Assembly: GCA_014360465.1 (NCBI GenBank)
Contig: JACIXQ010000014.1
Location: 1 to 42,643, forward strand
Reading direction: 5' to 3'
Source of the DNA: a bacterium
Lineage (GTDB): Bacteria > Armatimonadota > JACIXR01
Length of the DNA stretch: 42,643 nt
Position 1 is the stretch's first letter; the number at the start of each line of letters is the position of its first letter. The translations under genes and the position numbers were made by a program. Shown here in pieces: positions 17,124 to 26,042 of the stretch. Below the pieces are notes generated by a model. That model made no database searches. It was given only the letters and a program-made list of their open reading frames with translations, and was not told the DNA's origin.

Positions 17124-18483
17124 CTTCCTCACCCTTTCTCAAGCTAAGGACAATTTCTTTGAAGAGTTTACCCCTCTCTTCAAAATTCTTGAACATATCA
17201 AAACTTGAACACGCAGGTGAAAAGAGGACTGTGTCTCCTGGAGTGGAAAGTGAATATGCTCTTTCCACTGCATCCTTTAAGCTTTTCTCTTCATAAATCC
17301 GTTGGATGCCAGCTTTCCTGGCAATTTCTGCAAGAATCGGTGTTGATTCTCCCATTAGGACAACCGCTTTGAGCTTCTCTCTATGCTCTCTGAAGAGTCC
17401 TTCGTAATCGGCTCCCTCTTTCATTCTCCCACCTACTATGAGAATGATAGGAGCGGGGAAGGCTTCAAGGGCACGAGACGCCGAATGGGGATTGGTGGCT
17501 TTCGAATCGTTTATGAATAAAACTCCATTAATTTCCCTCACCCGTTCTATGCGATGTTCAAGTGGTTGGAAGGTAGCAAGAGCCTCAGATATAACAGTAG
17601 GGGAAAGCCCGAGAAGAAAGCCGACAAGGGATGAGGCAAGGATATTTTGCAGATTATGTAGCCCTTCGAGTTTCGTAGGTGGAATGGGAAAAGAAAACTT
17701 CTCACTTCCGATTTTGATATGGATTTCATCATTTCTTAGGAAAGCACCTTCTCCTTCATCGGGGAAAAGGGAGAAATAAAGCTTATGTGAACGAATGTCC
17801 CGGGATAGCTCCATAATATATCGGTCGTCTCTGTTCAGGATGGCGAAATCGTTTTCATCCTGATTCTCAAACAAGCGCATTTTAGTTTTACCATATTCAA
17901 GTAAGGAAGGATATCTATCAAGATGGTCAGCGGCTATGTTAAGAAGAACTCCGATGTGGGGGCGGAATTTATCTATCCATTCCAACTGAAAACTGGATAC
18001 TTCAAGAACGACAATGTCCTTTGGAGTAAGATTTGGAACTACCTTTATAAAGGGAATCCCGATATTACCAGCGGCTATGGCGGATTTGCCACCTTTTTTC
18101 AGTATATGAGTGATTAGTGAAGTTGTTGTGCTCTTGCCATCCGTACCACTGACCGCGATGATTGGAGCGGGGCATAGCTGATAGGCTATTTCAATCTCGC
18201 TGAGTATGGGGATATTTCTGGCAAGAGCTCTTCGCACGAATGGCTCAGTTGAGGGGACACCTGGACTAATGATTATCAGGTCTGCTTCCTCTGCTCCTGT
18301 GTACGATGGGTCACCCAGGCAGAATTTAAGGGGAAGCTCTTTAAGTTCAGGGGGAATGGGGATGTTTTTCTTATCATAAATGGTAACTTCGTTCTCTAAA
18401 GCAAGGACTTTTGCCGTTGCTATTCCAGTTTCCCCTAAACCTATTACGCTTATCTTTTTCCCTCTTATAATCAATGTCCTCAC
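17107..18483 (-). CDS. murD: UDP-N-acetylmuramoylalanine--D-glutamate ligase MurD
   Basis: This enzyme adds D-Glu to UDP-MurNAc-L-Ala. The protein is 458 residues. It shows the N-terminal SVIGLGETGIATAK nucleotide-sugar domain, the P-loop AVSGTDGKSTTTSL near residue 115 (Asp in place of the more usual Asn), and the C-terminal INDSKATNPHSASRALEAF motif diagnostic of MurD. The GTG at 18483 overlaps the mraY stop (GTGA). An upstream in-frame ATG at 18567 would add 28 residues, all read from within mraY and without family similarity, so GTG is preferred. Confidence 0.95.
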   Translation of the reverse strand: MRTLIIRGKKISVIGLGETGIATAKVLALENEVTIYDKKNIPIPPELKELPLKFCLGDPSYTGAEEADLIIISPGVPSTEPFVRRALARNIPILSEIEIAYQLCPAPIIAVSGTDGKSTTTSLITHILKKGGKSAIAAGNIGIPFIKVVPNLTPKDIVVLEVSSFQLEWIDKFRPHIGVLLNIAADHLDRYPSLLEYGKTKMRLFENQDENDFAILNRDDRYIMELSRDIRSHKLYFSLFPDEGEGAFLRNDEIHIKIGSEKFSFPIPPTKLEGLHNLQNILASSLVGFLLGLSPTVISEALATFQPLEHRIERVREINGVLFINDSKATNPHSASRALEAFPAPIILIVGGRMKEGADYEGLFREHREKLKAVVLMGESTPILAEIARKAGIQRIYEEKSLKDAVERAYSLSTPGDTVLFSPACSSFDMFKNFEERGKLFKEIVLSLRKGEEDEQVF

Positions 18484-19421
18484 CTCAACAATGTGAGCCA
18501 ATAGCCAATTAGAACGATGACCAAATTGACCAGCCAGAAGCGCGTAGTTATAAGTGGTTCTTCCCATCCTGATAACTCAAAGTGGTGATGGAGGGGGGTC
18601 ATCTTGAAGACCCTTTTTCCTCTGGTCTTATAGGAGAAGACCTGAATCATTACTGAGAGCGCTTCAGCAAGGAAGACCAGCCCCATCCAGATGAAGAGGA
18701 GTTCTTCCTTAAGTAGGATAGATGAATAGGCAAGGGCACCACCGATGGCTAATGAACCTGTGTCGCCCATTATTATCTTAGCGGGATAAAGGTTGAACCA
18801 CAGGAAACCGAGGCAGGCTCCGCTTAGACCTGCGAGGAAAACTCCGTAATCATGCTCGGTCAGGGATAAGGCAACAAGCGCCATTCCCCCTGCTACAATC
18901 GCTGAGCAACCTCCAGCGAGACCATCAAGTCCGTCCGTAAGATTGACGGCATTGGAGAACCCCACGAGCAATAGGATAGCGAATAAGGGATAAAAATATC
19001 CGAGTTCAAAATATCTTACTCCACTGGGGGTGTGGACATAGGTAGTGAGTTCCTTAGTGCTTAATAAAACGACCACGGAGAGGATAATTTGAAGAAGCAA
19101 TTTATGACGAGCCTTTAAACCAAGGGATTTCCCCCTTTTTATGCTTAGATAATCGTCAAGGAACCCGATAAGGGAGAATCCCAAAATAGTTAGAGGAAGG
19201 GAATAATTGTTTCCCCGCATAAGAAGGTAAACGAGGCAGGTGGATATAACGATGGCTATCCCACCCATTGTGGGAGTGCCTTCCTTTTTCCGATGTCTCT
19301 CCGGAGCATCCAGGTTTATCCGCTGACCGATACCTCTTCTTCGGAGTATGCGAATAAGCGAAAAGGAAAAAAAGCAGGAAAAAATAAAAGCAAATATAGA
19401 CGACTTCAGAAGGTATAGCAT
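18480..19421 (-). CDS. mraY: Phospho-N-acetylmuramoyl-pentapeptide transferase MraY
   Basis: This integral membrane enzyme transfers phospho-MurNAc-pentapeptide to undecaprenyl phosphate, forming lipid I. The 313 residues form about ten helices. Conserved motifs are GTPTMGGIAIV near residue 50, the DDYLSIKRGKSLGL region with the Asp pair, NAVNLTDGLDGLAGG, MGDTGSLAIGGALA, and the cytoplasmic TPLHHHFELSGW block. The gene overlaps the 3' end of murF by 16 bases. Confidence 0.97.
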   Translation of the reverse strand: MLYLLKSSIFAFIFSCFFSFSLIRILRRRGIGQRINLDAPERHRKKEGTPTMGGIAIVISTCLVYLLMRGNNYSLPLTILGFSLIGFLDDYLSIKRGKSLGLKARHKLLLQIILSVVVLLSTKELTTYVHTPSGVRYFELGYFYPLFAILLLVGFSNAVNLTDGLDGLAGGCSAIVAGGMALVALSLTEHDYGVFLAGLSGACLGFLWFNLYPAKIIMGDTGSLAIGGALAYSSILLKEELLFIWMGLVFLAEALSVMIQVFSYKTRGKRVFKMTPLHHHFELSGWEEPLITTRFWLVNLVIVLIGYWLTLLR

Positions 19422-20773
19422 CTCTTCAATTCCTCCACAAGTTTGTCCAATTCAAGTTTTCGGGATGCTTTAACCAGAACCATATCTCCTTCTTGGAGAA
19501 GTTCTCGCAAATAGGGGAAAGCTTCGTCTCTTGAAGAAAATGAAAACGCTTTATCGGGAGAAAATCCACTCGCTATTGCCCCATCTTTAAGATGTCTCGC
19601 CTTTTCCCCTATTGTTATAAGAATATCAACTCGGGCATCTTTGACCCACTTGCCCGCTTCATAGTGAATTCTGTCGCTCTCCGGACCTAATTCAAGCATA
19701 TCACCCAACACAGCTATCCTCCGTCCCTCTTTGTCCTTCAGATATTCCAGAGCAGATTTCAAAGATAATGGATTTGAATTGTAGGTATCGTTTATGAGGA
19801 GGATATGGTTGGGAAGTTGGATTAATTCAAGTCTCATAGGTGGACGGGGAATGGTAGGAAGTTGTTGGCTTATTTCTTCAAACGAAAGTCCAGCACATAT
19901 GGAGGCGCAAACAGCTGCAAGAAGATTGTAAATATCATGCTCCGCCTCTATCGCTGCTTTAACGATGCCCTTGCCCTTTGGAGTTCTCAATTCAAGGGAA
20001 TAGAGTTCTTCTCTCTTCAAAACCTCGCAGGTTACATCTGCTTTAGGGGATAAACCAAATGTGAGTATGTTGCACTTTGCCTGACTGCGAAGGAGAGGAT
20101 AGAATTCGTTATCCATATTCAGGATTGCGTAGCCATCCGGTGGCAAAGCCCGAAGCAGTTCCGCTTTCGCCTCGGCTATTTCACTAATGCTTTGGAAAAA
20201 TTCAAGGTGTGCTGGTCCGATGTTTGTTATTATGCCTATTTGGGGCTTTGATATTTCAGCGAGCCAGGCAATCTGCCCTTTTCCCCTCATAGCCATTTCC
20301 AAAACCACGGCGGAATGATGTTCCCTCAGCTGAAAAAGTGTCAGAGGGATTCCTATCTCGTTATTGTAGTTCCTTTCCGACTTCAGCACATTGTGTTTAG
20401 CCCTAAGGATGTGGGCGAGCATCTCCTTTGTTGTAGTTTTCCCCGTACTACCTGTTACTCCGATGCAGATAGGATTGAATTTTTCCCTATAGTAAGCGGC
20501 AATCTTTCCGAGAGCCCAAAGGGTGTCAGCGACTTCTATCAGATGGATGGGTGGGGGTGAGGGTGGAATGTATTGGACGACAGCCGAGATGCAACCATTT
20601 TTGTAGGCTTCCCATAGGAAGTTATGCCCATCGAATCTCTCACCTTTTATGGCGAAGAAAAGAGAATCTCGCTGAGGAATACGGCTATCTGTTGATATCC
20701 CCTTGACGACCAAATCATCTTTAGGTTCCTCTTTGCCAATCGCTTTGTATATTTCTTTAAGTGTGAGTTGCAT
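19406..20773 (-). CDS. murF: UDP-MurNAc-tripeptide--D-alanyl-D-alanine ligase MurF
   Basis: This enzyme adds the D-Ala-D-Ala dipeptide made by Ddl to complete the pentapeptide. The 455 residues include the N-terminal GISTDSR and FFAIKGERFDGHNF blocks, the P-loop GVTGSTGKTTTKEML near residue 113, the NIGPAHLEFF motif, the INDTYNSNPLSLKSAL motif, and AVLGDMLELG. The ATG at 20773 lies within the last codons of murE, with GGGAGAG about 8 bases upstream. The N-terminal domain is homologous to that of MurE, its neighbour. Confidence 0.96.
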   Translation of the reverse strand: MQLTLKEIYKAIGKEEPKDDLVVKGISTDSRIPQRDSLFFAIKGERFDGHNFLWEAYKNGCISAVVQYIPPSPPPIHLIEVADTLWALGKIAAYYREKFNPICIGVTGSTGKTTTKEMLAHILRAKHNVLKSERNYNNEIGIPLTLFQLREHHSAVVLEMAMRGKGQIAWLAEISKPQIGIITNIGPAHLEFFQSISEIAEAKAELLRALPPDGYAILNMDNEFYPLLRSQAKCNILTFGLSPKADVTCEVLKREELYSLELRTPKGKGIVKAAIEAEHDIYNLLAAVCASICAGLSFEEISQQLPTIPRPPMRLELIQLPNHILLINDTYNSNPLSLKSALEYLKDKEGRRIAVLGDMLELGPESDRIHYEAGKWVKDARVDILITIGEKARHLKDGAIASGFSPDKAFSFSSRDEAFPYLRELLQEGDMVLVKASRKLELDKLVEELKRCYTF

Positions 20774-22250
20774 TTAATCTCTCCCTAAGTATTTTTCTTA
20801 CCACTTCGCGGTCATCGAAAGGTATCACCTTGTCACGAAATATCTGGTATGTTTCGTGTCCTTTACCAGCTATAAGAACACAATCGCCCTTCTGAGCGAC
20901 CTCTATAGCGAGTCTGATTGCTTTTTCCCTATCGGGTTCAACGATCACTTGGTCCATTTTATCCTGAGGAACACCAGAAAGTATTTCCTCAATTATTTTA
21001 GAGGGCTCTTCGCTTCGGGGGTTGTCTGAGGTTATGATGGCTAAATCGGCGAGTTGAACGGCAATTTTCCCCATAATTGGTCTTTTCCCCCTATCACGGT
21101 CGCCGCCACAACCAAAAAGGATTATCTTCTTCCCCTTCGCAATGGGCACCACAGAAGAAAGTAGCTCCTCAATACCCTCAGGTGTATGGGCGTAATCCAC
21201 TATTACAGGAAAATTTTGCCCCTCGTCTATCACTTCAAATCTACCAGGTAAGGGGGAAACCGATTCCAATCCCTTTTTAATAATCTCTAATGGAACATCA
21301 AAGGTATAGGCGATGGCCGATGCGGCAAGTGCGTTATATAAGTTGAATACACCTCCTAAAGGAAGTCGTATGTCAGTTTCTCCAGTGGGAGTTACAAGAT
21401 GGAAAAGGAGATAGGAAAAATCCTGTTCAAGTAGATATCCTCTGACAGTTGCAGAGTGTGATGTACCGTAGGTGATGTAGGATAAGGAAATTTGTTTTAG
21501 GAGTCTCTTCCCATAGGGGTCATCTATGTTAATGATGGCGGTGGATTTCTTTGAAGAGTGTTGAGGATAAATGGTAAATAACCGTAACTTTGTTTGGAAG
21601 TACGATTCCATAGTTTCGTGATAATCGAGATGGTCCTGGGAGAGGTTCGTGAATACCATTGCATCGAACTCACAACCCCAATTTCTATATTGAGCGATGG
21701 AGTGGGAGGAAACCTCCATTAGGACTATTTCTCCTTTTTGCTTGACTATTTTGCTTAAGGTTTCCTGAATTACCTCGGGTTCAGGGGTTGTTTTTGTCGT
21801 CCAAGGTAGATTTTCAGAGTTAAGGTGAGCTCCAAGGGTGCCAAGATAAGCGGAGTTATAACCATAGGCTCTGAATATGTGGTAGGCAAGATGGCAGGTA
21901 AGCCCTTTTCCGTTCGTACCTGTCACGCCGATGAGCTTCAGCTTGCGAGAAGGATAATCGTAGAAACGAGTGCTGAGCTCGGCAAGGGCTTTGCGAGAGG
22001 AAGGAACAAGGATGATGGGCAGATTGGTCTGGGGAAGCTTGGATTCATCTTCAAGCACAATGGCGGTGGCTCCATTCCCAATGGCTTCCGAAATGAAATC
22101 ATGCCCATCATAATTCTTACCCTTAAGGGCTACGAAGAGGAACCCTGGCTTTATATCCCGGGAATTGTGGCTTATCCCACAAATCTCCCTGGATAAATCA
22201 CCAGAGCTCTTTATGATTTCAATACCCTGAAGTAAATTTTCCAGTTTCAT
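20757..22250 (-). CDS. murE: UDP-MurNAc-L-Ala-D-Glu--meso-diaminopimelate ligase MurE
   Basis: The enzyme adds the third stem residue. A 497-residue protein starting at the ATG at 22250 (TAGGA just upstream) has the usual N-terminus. An earlier in-frame ATG at 22316 would lie inside ftsI. Motifs are GISHNSRDI, FVALKGKNYDGHDF, NLSQDHLDYH, a YFQTKLRLF segment with the likely carbamylated Lys, VDYAHTPEGIEELL, and SDNPRSEEP. The DNPR motif points to meso-diaminopimelate rather than lysine. The P-loop is odd: residues 111-118 read GTNGKGLT where MurE normally has GTNGKTTT, which resembles FolC spacing. All other family motifs are intact, and the operon position is canonical. Confidence 0.95.
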   Translation of the reverse strand: MKLENLLQGIEIIKSSGDLSREICGISHNSRDIKPGFLFVALKGKNYDGHDFISEAIGNGATAIVLEDESKLPQTNLPIILVPSSRKALAELSTRFYDYPSRKLKLIGVTGTNGKGLTCHLAYHIFRAYGYNSAYLGTLGAHLNSENLPWTTKTTPEPEVIQETLSKIVKQKGEIVLMEVSSHSIAQYRNWGCEFDAMVFTNLSQDHLDYHETMESYFQTKLRLFTIYPQHSSKKSTAIINIDDPYGKRLLKQISLSYITYGTSHSATVRGYLLEQDFSYLLFHLVTPTGETDIRLPLGGVFNLYNALAASAIAYTFDVPLEIIKKGLESVSPLPGRFEVIDEGQNFPVIVDYAHTPEGIEELLSSVVPIAKGKKIILFGCGGDRDRGKRPIMGKIAVQLADLAIITSDNPRSEEPSKIIEEILSGVPQDKMDQVIVEPDREKAIRLAIEVAQKGDCVLIAGKGHETYQIFRDKVIPFDDREVVRKILRERLNATHT

Positions 22251-22272
22251 AGTCCTAAAAAATATATTAAAC

Positions 22273-24054
22273 TTATTGCTGGTTCTTTTCAAATGAATGG
22301 GACCGCTGGGGGGCAACAGCCTGGAGGGTATTGAGGGTAGTTTGGGTCAATTGAGGGTTAATTCCAAGGCAGGCAAGGCTTCTTTTGGCTATTTGTTTGA
22401 AAACGGGGGCAGCAGCTGTTGCTCCCCAGCGGTTTGTTTGCGGTTGGTCTATAAGGACGAGGATTACGAGGCGAGGATTGGATACAGGCAAGAAGCCAAC
22501 GAAAGAAGCAACGACCTCGTCCGTGAAAACACCATTTATGACTTTTTGGGCTGTTCCCGTTTTTCCCCCTACTTTTATACCTTCTATATTCGCATAATTG
22601 CGGGCAGTTCCTTCCTTGCCCGATACCACCTTTTCCATCATATTCCTGATTAGATTGGAAACCTCGGGAGAAATCGGCTGAGAAATGACCTCTGGTTTGA
22701 AGGTTCTTATCTTTCCATCATTTTGAACGACGGCTTTTAGAATACGCGGTTTATAAAGGATGCCTCCGTTAACAAGTGAACAGAATGCGCTTATAAGATG
22801 GAGGGGTGTAATGGCTACTCCTTGCCCGAAGGAGACATTTGCTATTCTTACGGAATCCCAATCTTTAAGAGGCGGTATCATTCCGGGCGCAGCGCCCAAA
22901 ATCTCATCGGTGATGGGTTTGTCAAAGCCGAATTTTTTTAGTGTTTCATATAGTCTTTTAGCTCCCATCTTTAGTCCTACCTGGGCTGCGCCCACATTGC
23001 AGGAAACTTCTATTATCTTTTCTGGATTTACACTGCCGTGTCCGCCACTATGGTGAACTACACAAGAAATAGTTCTATTGTTTACTTTGAGCTTGCCAGA
23101 GCAATAAAAGCGTGACGAGGGGGTTATTATCCCTTCTTGAAGAGCTGAAGCTATTATTATTGGTTTTAGAACTGAGCCAACCTCGTAAACATCGGTTGCG
23201 GCACGATTCCGTTTCCAAGCATTGGGGTATTTTGCTTGTTCATTGGGGTCAAATGTAGGACGATTTGCTAAGGCGAGGATGTCTCCATTGCGAGGATCCA
23301 TAACTATGGCTATTGCGCATTGTGGTTTCAGCTGTTGATAAGCCTTATCCAATTCCTCTTCCACGATTCGTTGGATATCAAGGTTGATTGTCAGGATAAT
23401 GTTATCTCCGTCTTGGGGATTTTGAATTACTTTTGTAAGGTTGGGAATGGGATTTCCTCTAACATCATAAGCACTCTCTATTATCCCCTTTTTCCCACCA
23501 AGATATCTGTCAAATACTCTCTCGCAACCCTCAAGAGGATTTTGGTCTATGTCAAGAAAGCCAAGCACATGCGATAGCAGGTAACCATTAGGATAAACCC
23601 TTTTTCTTTCAACTTGAAGTTCTATCCCTGAGATATTGTAATCTTCGACGATTTTCTTGACTTTCTGAAAGGTAGTGTAGTTTATATTTCGCTTAAGAGC
23701 TACAACGCTATTTGGACCCAATAGTTTCTTTATCAAATCGTCCTCTTTGAGGGAAAGGGCAGGAGATAATTTGCACATAAGTAGATTAGCATCCTTGACT
23801 TCATCAGGACGAAGGAAGATAGAACCTCCCAATAACTCAACCGCAAGCACTCTTTGCTTGCGGTCATATATCGTTCCCCGGTGGGGTTGAATCTCCTTCT
23901 TTTTTACAGTCATTTTTTCAACGATTTTTTTGTAATAGCTATGCCTAATTACTTGTAATTCGAATAGGTTCCCAATAAGGGCAATGAAAGCTATAACAAA
24001 TAGCGATGCTATCCAGGATGTTCTTTTCTTGAAACCTTTTTCCCAGTTTCTCAT
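22273..24054 (-). CDS. ftsI: Penicillin-binding protein, septal transpeptidase FtsI
   Basis: A class B PBP of 593 residues that cross-links septal peptidoglycan. It has a short cytoplasmic tail, one transmembrane helix (about 12-35), and a PBP dimerisation domain (RGTIYDRKQRVLA at about 59). The transpeptidase domain carries the three catalytic motifs: SVLK with the acyl-Ser near residue 294, SCN near 351, and KTG near 498. No PASTA repeats follow. The ATG at 24054 overlaps the ftsL stop (ATGA). Its place after ftsL and before murE fits FtsI rather than an elongation PBP2. Confidence 0.95.
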   Translation of the reverse strand: MRNWEKGFKKRTSWIASLFVIAFIALIGNLFELQVIRHSYYKKIVEKMTVKKKEIQPHRGTIYDRKQRVLAVELLGGSIFLRPDEVKDANLLMCKLSPALSLKEDDLIKKLLGPNSVVALKRNINYTTFQKVKKIVEDYNISGIELQVERKRVYPNGYLLSHVLGFLDIDQNPLEGCERVFDRYLGGKKGIIESAYDVRGNPIPNLTKVIQNPQDGDNIILTINLDIQRIVEEELDKAYQQLKPQCAIAIVMDPRNGDILALANRPTFDPNEQAKYPNAWKRNRAATDVYEVGSVLKPIIIASALQEGIITPSSRFYCSGKLKVNNRTISCVVHHSGGHGSVNPEKIIEVSCNVGAAQVGLKMGAKRLYETLKKFGFDKPITDEILGAAPGMIPPLKDWDSVRIANVSFGQGVAITPLHLISAFCSLVNGGILYKPRILKAVVQNDGKIRTFKPEVISQPISPEVSNLIRNMMEKVVSGKEGTARNYANIEGIKVGGKTGTAQKVINGVFTDEVVASFVGFLPVSNPRLVILVLIDQPQTNRWGATAAAPVFKQIAKRSLACLGINPQLTQTTLNTLQAVAPQRSHSFEKNQQ

Positions 24055-24398
24055 AGAGTGCTTAGCCTTAGGTAGTAAATTTTATCCGCCATTTTCATAT
24101 TCTCTGCTAAAGCTTTTTGCTCTATCACGAGTGGGGACCTCAGCTCATCCAGTTCCTTCTGTAGATAAACTTTCCTTTGCAAGAGGACTGTATACTCGGT
24201 GGAAATTTTATTTTTTAGAAAGGTCTTCATCACAAGCATCTTATCCAGTGTGAATTGAACCAACAGCAATACAATGAAGATGACCATAGTTACGAGAAGA
24301 GCTCTCTCCGGATTCCAAGCGGTTCTTTTGGCGAGAGGTTTTTGCTGGATATGTTTTCTATACCAGTAGCCTTCTGGCTTGGGAAGAGCCCTATGCAT
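24051..24398 (-). CDS. ftsL: FtsL-like septum formation protein
   Basis: A 115-residue bitopic protein. A basic cytoplasmic segment (about 1-35) is followed by one transmembrane helix (about 36-58). Next comes a Leu/Lys/Glu-rich coiled coil (about 70-105) with the length and plan of FtsL/DivIC proteins. Sequence identity in this family is weak, so the name rests mainly on topology and position between rsmH and ftsI. The ATG at 24398 overlaps the rsmH stop (TGATG), with AAGGAGG 9 bases upstream. An in-frame GTG at 24407 is less likely. Confidence 0.8.
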   Translation of the reverse strand: MHRALPKPEGYWYRKHIQQKPLAKRTAWNPERALLVTMVIFIVLLLVQFTLDKMLVMKTFLKNKISTEYTVLLQRKVYLQKELDELRSPLVIEQKALAENMKMADKIYYLRLSTL

Positions 24399-25279
24399 CA
24401 AGCACACCTCCTTTCCGCAGCTCGAAGCTTCGCGCTTCGGGCTCTGGAATTTATGGAAATTTCCTCCCTTGATGGTCTTAAAGGTTTAGGAGTGAGGATG
24501 ACGATTTTGTCACGGTTTGATTTGAAGATTTGTTTGATGATTCTATCTTCAAGGGAGTGATAGGATAAGACACATATGCGTCCACCAGCTTTTAATAGGG
24601 AGATTGCTAAAGGTAAAGCTGTGTAAATCTCTTCCAGTTCTTTGTTAACGGCAATTCTTAATGCCATAAAGACTTTAGTTGCGGGATGAATCTTGCCTCT
24701 TCTTTTCGCTATATTCTCTATCAATTCGGCGAGTTCCCTTGTAGTGCGGAAGGGTTTTTGATTCCTCTTTTCAACTATTGCCGATGCGATGACATTCGCC
24801 AGCCTTTCCTCACCAAAATCACGGAAAAGGGAAGCAAGTTCATTTTTGCTCAAGCGGTTTACAAGTTCCTCAGCTCTGACCGAATCGTTTTTATCCATCC
24901 TCATATCCAGAGGACCATCTACCTGGAAGCTGAAGCCCCTTTCTGGTGTTTGCAACTGGCGGAGTGAAACTCCAAGATCGAAAAGGAAGCCATCAACCTC
25001 TTTGACGCCTATTGAGGAGAGGACATCTTTTAAACGAGAGAAATTGGCATGAAAGAAGTGGATATTTGGGTGTAAATTTCTCAATCTCATTTTCGCTATA
25101 TTTAGAAGCTCTTCATCTCTATCTATACAGATAAGGGTACCAGAATGAGGGAGTAGGCGAAGGATTGCTTCGGAGTGTCCTCCTTCGCCTACGGTGCAAT
25201 CTACGAAAATGCCTCCTCTCTCTGGTTGCAAGATTTCCAATACCTCCTTTACCATTACCGGTTGATGATAAATTTCCAT
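24398..25279 (-). CDS. rsmH: 16S rRNA (cytosine(1402)-N(4))-methyltransferase RsmH
   Basis: A SAM-dependent methyltransferase (formerly MraW) acting on C1402 of 16S rRNA. The 293 residues contain the start motif HQPVMVKEVLEIL, the SAM-binding FVDCTVGEGGHSEAIL, LICIDRDEELL, FLFDLGVSLRQLQ, the PLDMRMD block, the FRTTRELAELIE helix, and the VLSYHSLEDRIIK motif. The gene begins immediately after the mraZ stop with no intergenic base, a standard mraZ-rsmH pair. Confidence 0.97.
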   Translation of the reverse strand: MEIYHQPVMVKEVLEILQPERGGIFVDCTVGEGGHSEAILRLLPHSGTLICIDRDEELLNIAKMRLRNLHPNIHFFHANFSRLKDVLSSIGVKEVDGFLFDLGVSLRQLQTPERGFSFQVDGPLDMRMDKNDSVRAEELVNRLSKNELASLFRDFGEERLANVIASAIVEKRNQKPFRTTRELAELIENIAKRRGKIHPATKVFMALRIAVNKELEEIYTALPLAISLLKAGGRICVLSYHSLEDRIIKQIFKSNRDKIVILTPKPLRPSREEISINSRARSAKLRAAERRCA

Positions 25280-25738
25280 TTAAAGTTCGGGACTTGTTTC
25301 AAGGAATCCCAATTTTTCAGCTGCTTTAGCTATTTCTTCCGGCGTAAGTTCCTCCTCAAATTTGTTCCATCTTTCTTTCGACCATATCTCTATGCGGTCT
25401 CCCATACCCATAATCACAACATCGTCATTTTCTTTCAAGCCCGCATATTCCCGAAGGGAGAGTGGTATAGCAAGCCTTCCTTGTTTGTCGCAGGATGCTT
25501 CTTCCGCTCCGCCAACAAGTAATCTCTGAAGGAGCACTGCATTCTTATCGAAGAAGGAAAATCGTGTAAGTTTTTCAACAAGACTCCGCCAGTGGTCCTC
25601 GGAGAACAGGAAAACACAGCCTCCTATTCCTCTTGTCAAATAGAAGCGTACCCCCAGCGAAAGGCGTAACTTCGCTGGGAGTATCAACCTCCCTTTGTCA
25701 TCCATATTGTGAACGAAGAAACCAGTAAATAAGGACAT
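25280..25738 (-). CDS. mraZ: Transcriptional regulator MraZ
   Basis: A 152-residue protein with two AbrB-like swapped-hairpin (SpoVT-AbrB) domains. The first has DDKGRLILPAKLR near residue 14, and the second has CDKQGRLAIPLSLREYAGL near residue 83. Characterised MraZ proteins form ring oligomers, bind repeated GTGG-type boxes upstream of their own gene and control the dcw operon. Candidate boxes are present here at 25833-25854. The ATG at 25738 has GTGGAGGAAAG upstream. A promoter lies about 40 bases further up. Confidence 0.96.
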   Translation of the reverse strand: MSLFTGFFVHNMDDKGRLILPAKLRLSLGVRFYLTRGIGGCVFLFSEDHWRSLVEKLTRFSFFDKNAVLLQRLLVGGAEEASCDKQGRLAIPLSLREYAGLKENDDVVIMGMGDRIEIWSKERWNKFEEELTPEEIAKAAEKLGFLETSPEL

Positions 25739-25777
25739 TTTTTACTTTCCTCCACTTGTTATCCATTAAACACCAAA

Positions 25778-25806
25778 ATTGTATTATAAAACGGGAAAAA
25801 GGTCAA
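25778..25806 (-). promoter_or_regulatory. Sigma-70-type promoter of the dcw operon
   Basis: Read on the minus strand, TTGACC (25806-25801) and TACAAT (25783-25778) are separated by exactly 17 bases, close to the consensus. The predicted start is near 25770. This leaves a leader of about 30 bases that contains the GGAGG site of mraZ. It is the only strong promoter seen ahead of the 18-gene dcw series. Confidence 0.75.
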
Positions 25807-25832
25807 TAATTTTAATCTATATATTAAGAGAA

Positions 25833-25854
25833 TTTCCACTAAACATCCACTAAA
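25833..25854 (-). promoter_or_regulatory. Candidate MraZ-binding direct repeats
   Basis: On the minus strand two copies of TTTAGTGGA follow one another with an 11-base period, about one helical turn. They lie some 30-50 bases upstream of the -35 element. Known MraZ operators are arrays of GTGG-containing boxes in front of mraZ. A further GTGGAGG occurs at the ribosome binding site (25750-25756). Assignment rests on sequence resemblance and position only. Confidence 0.55.
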
Positions 25855-26042
25855 TTTTTAACATAAGCTTTGATAAAACGCAAGTGTTTTTTAGCAAAAA
25901 TTTGGGGTATAAATGAGAATTATAGAAACTGCGCTTTTCGCAACGCCAGGGGGTATCACTTCTCAAAATATGAGAAGCGAAATAAGAGATTTATAAGATT
26001 ATTGTGCAAAAATTTTGAAACAGAGGATATCTTTGGAATTTT

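Larger units (their letters stand above)
25739..26042. other. Intergenic region between the sugar kinase and mraZ
   Basis: This 304-base AT-rich stretch separates the glycan locus from the dcw cluster. It holds the mraZ promoter and two box-like repeats in its lower part. The upper half (about 25870-26042) contains only a weak 7-bp AT-rich inverted repeat at 25959-25977 without a U-run. I see no convincing gene in it. A 94-codon plus-strand frame from 25870 runs into the antisense of the kinase gene and has no recognisable similarity. Confidence 0.7.

Noticed and set aside
25959-25977. Inverted repeat as terminator of the kinase unit
   Set aside because: The stem is only 7 bp and AT-rich, and no U-run follows on the minus-strand transcript.
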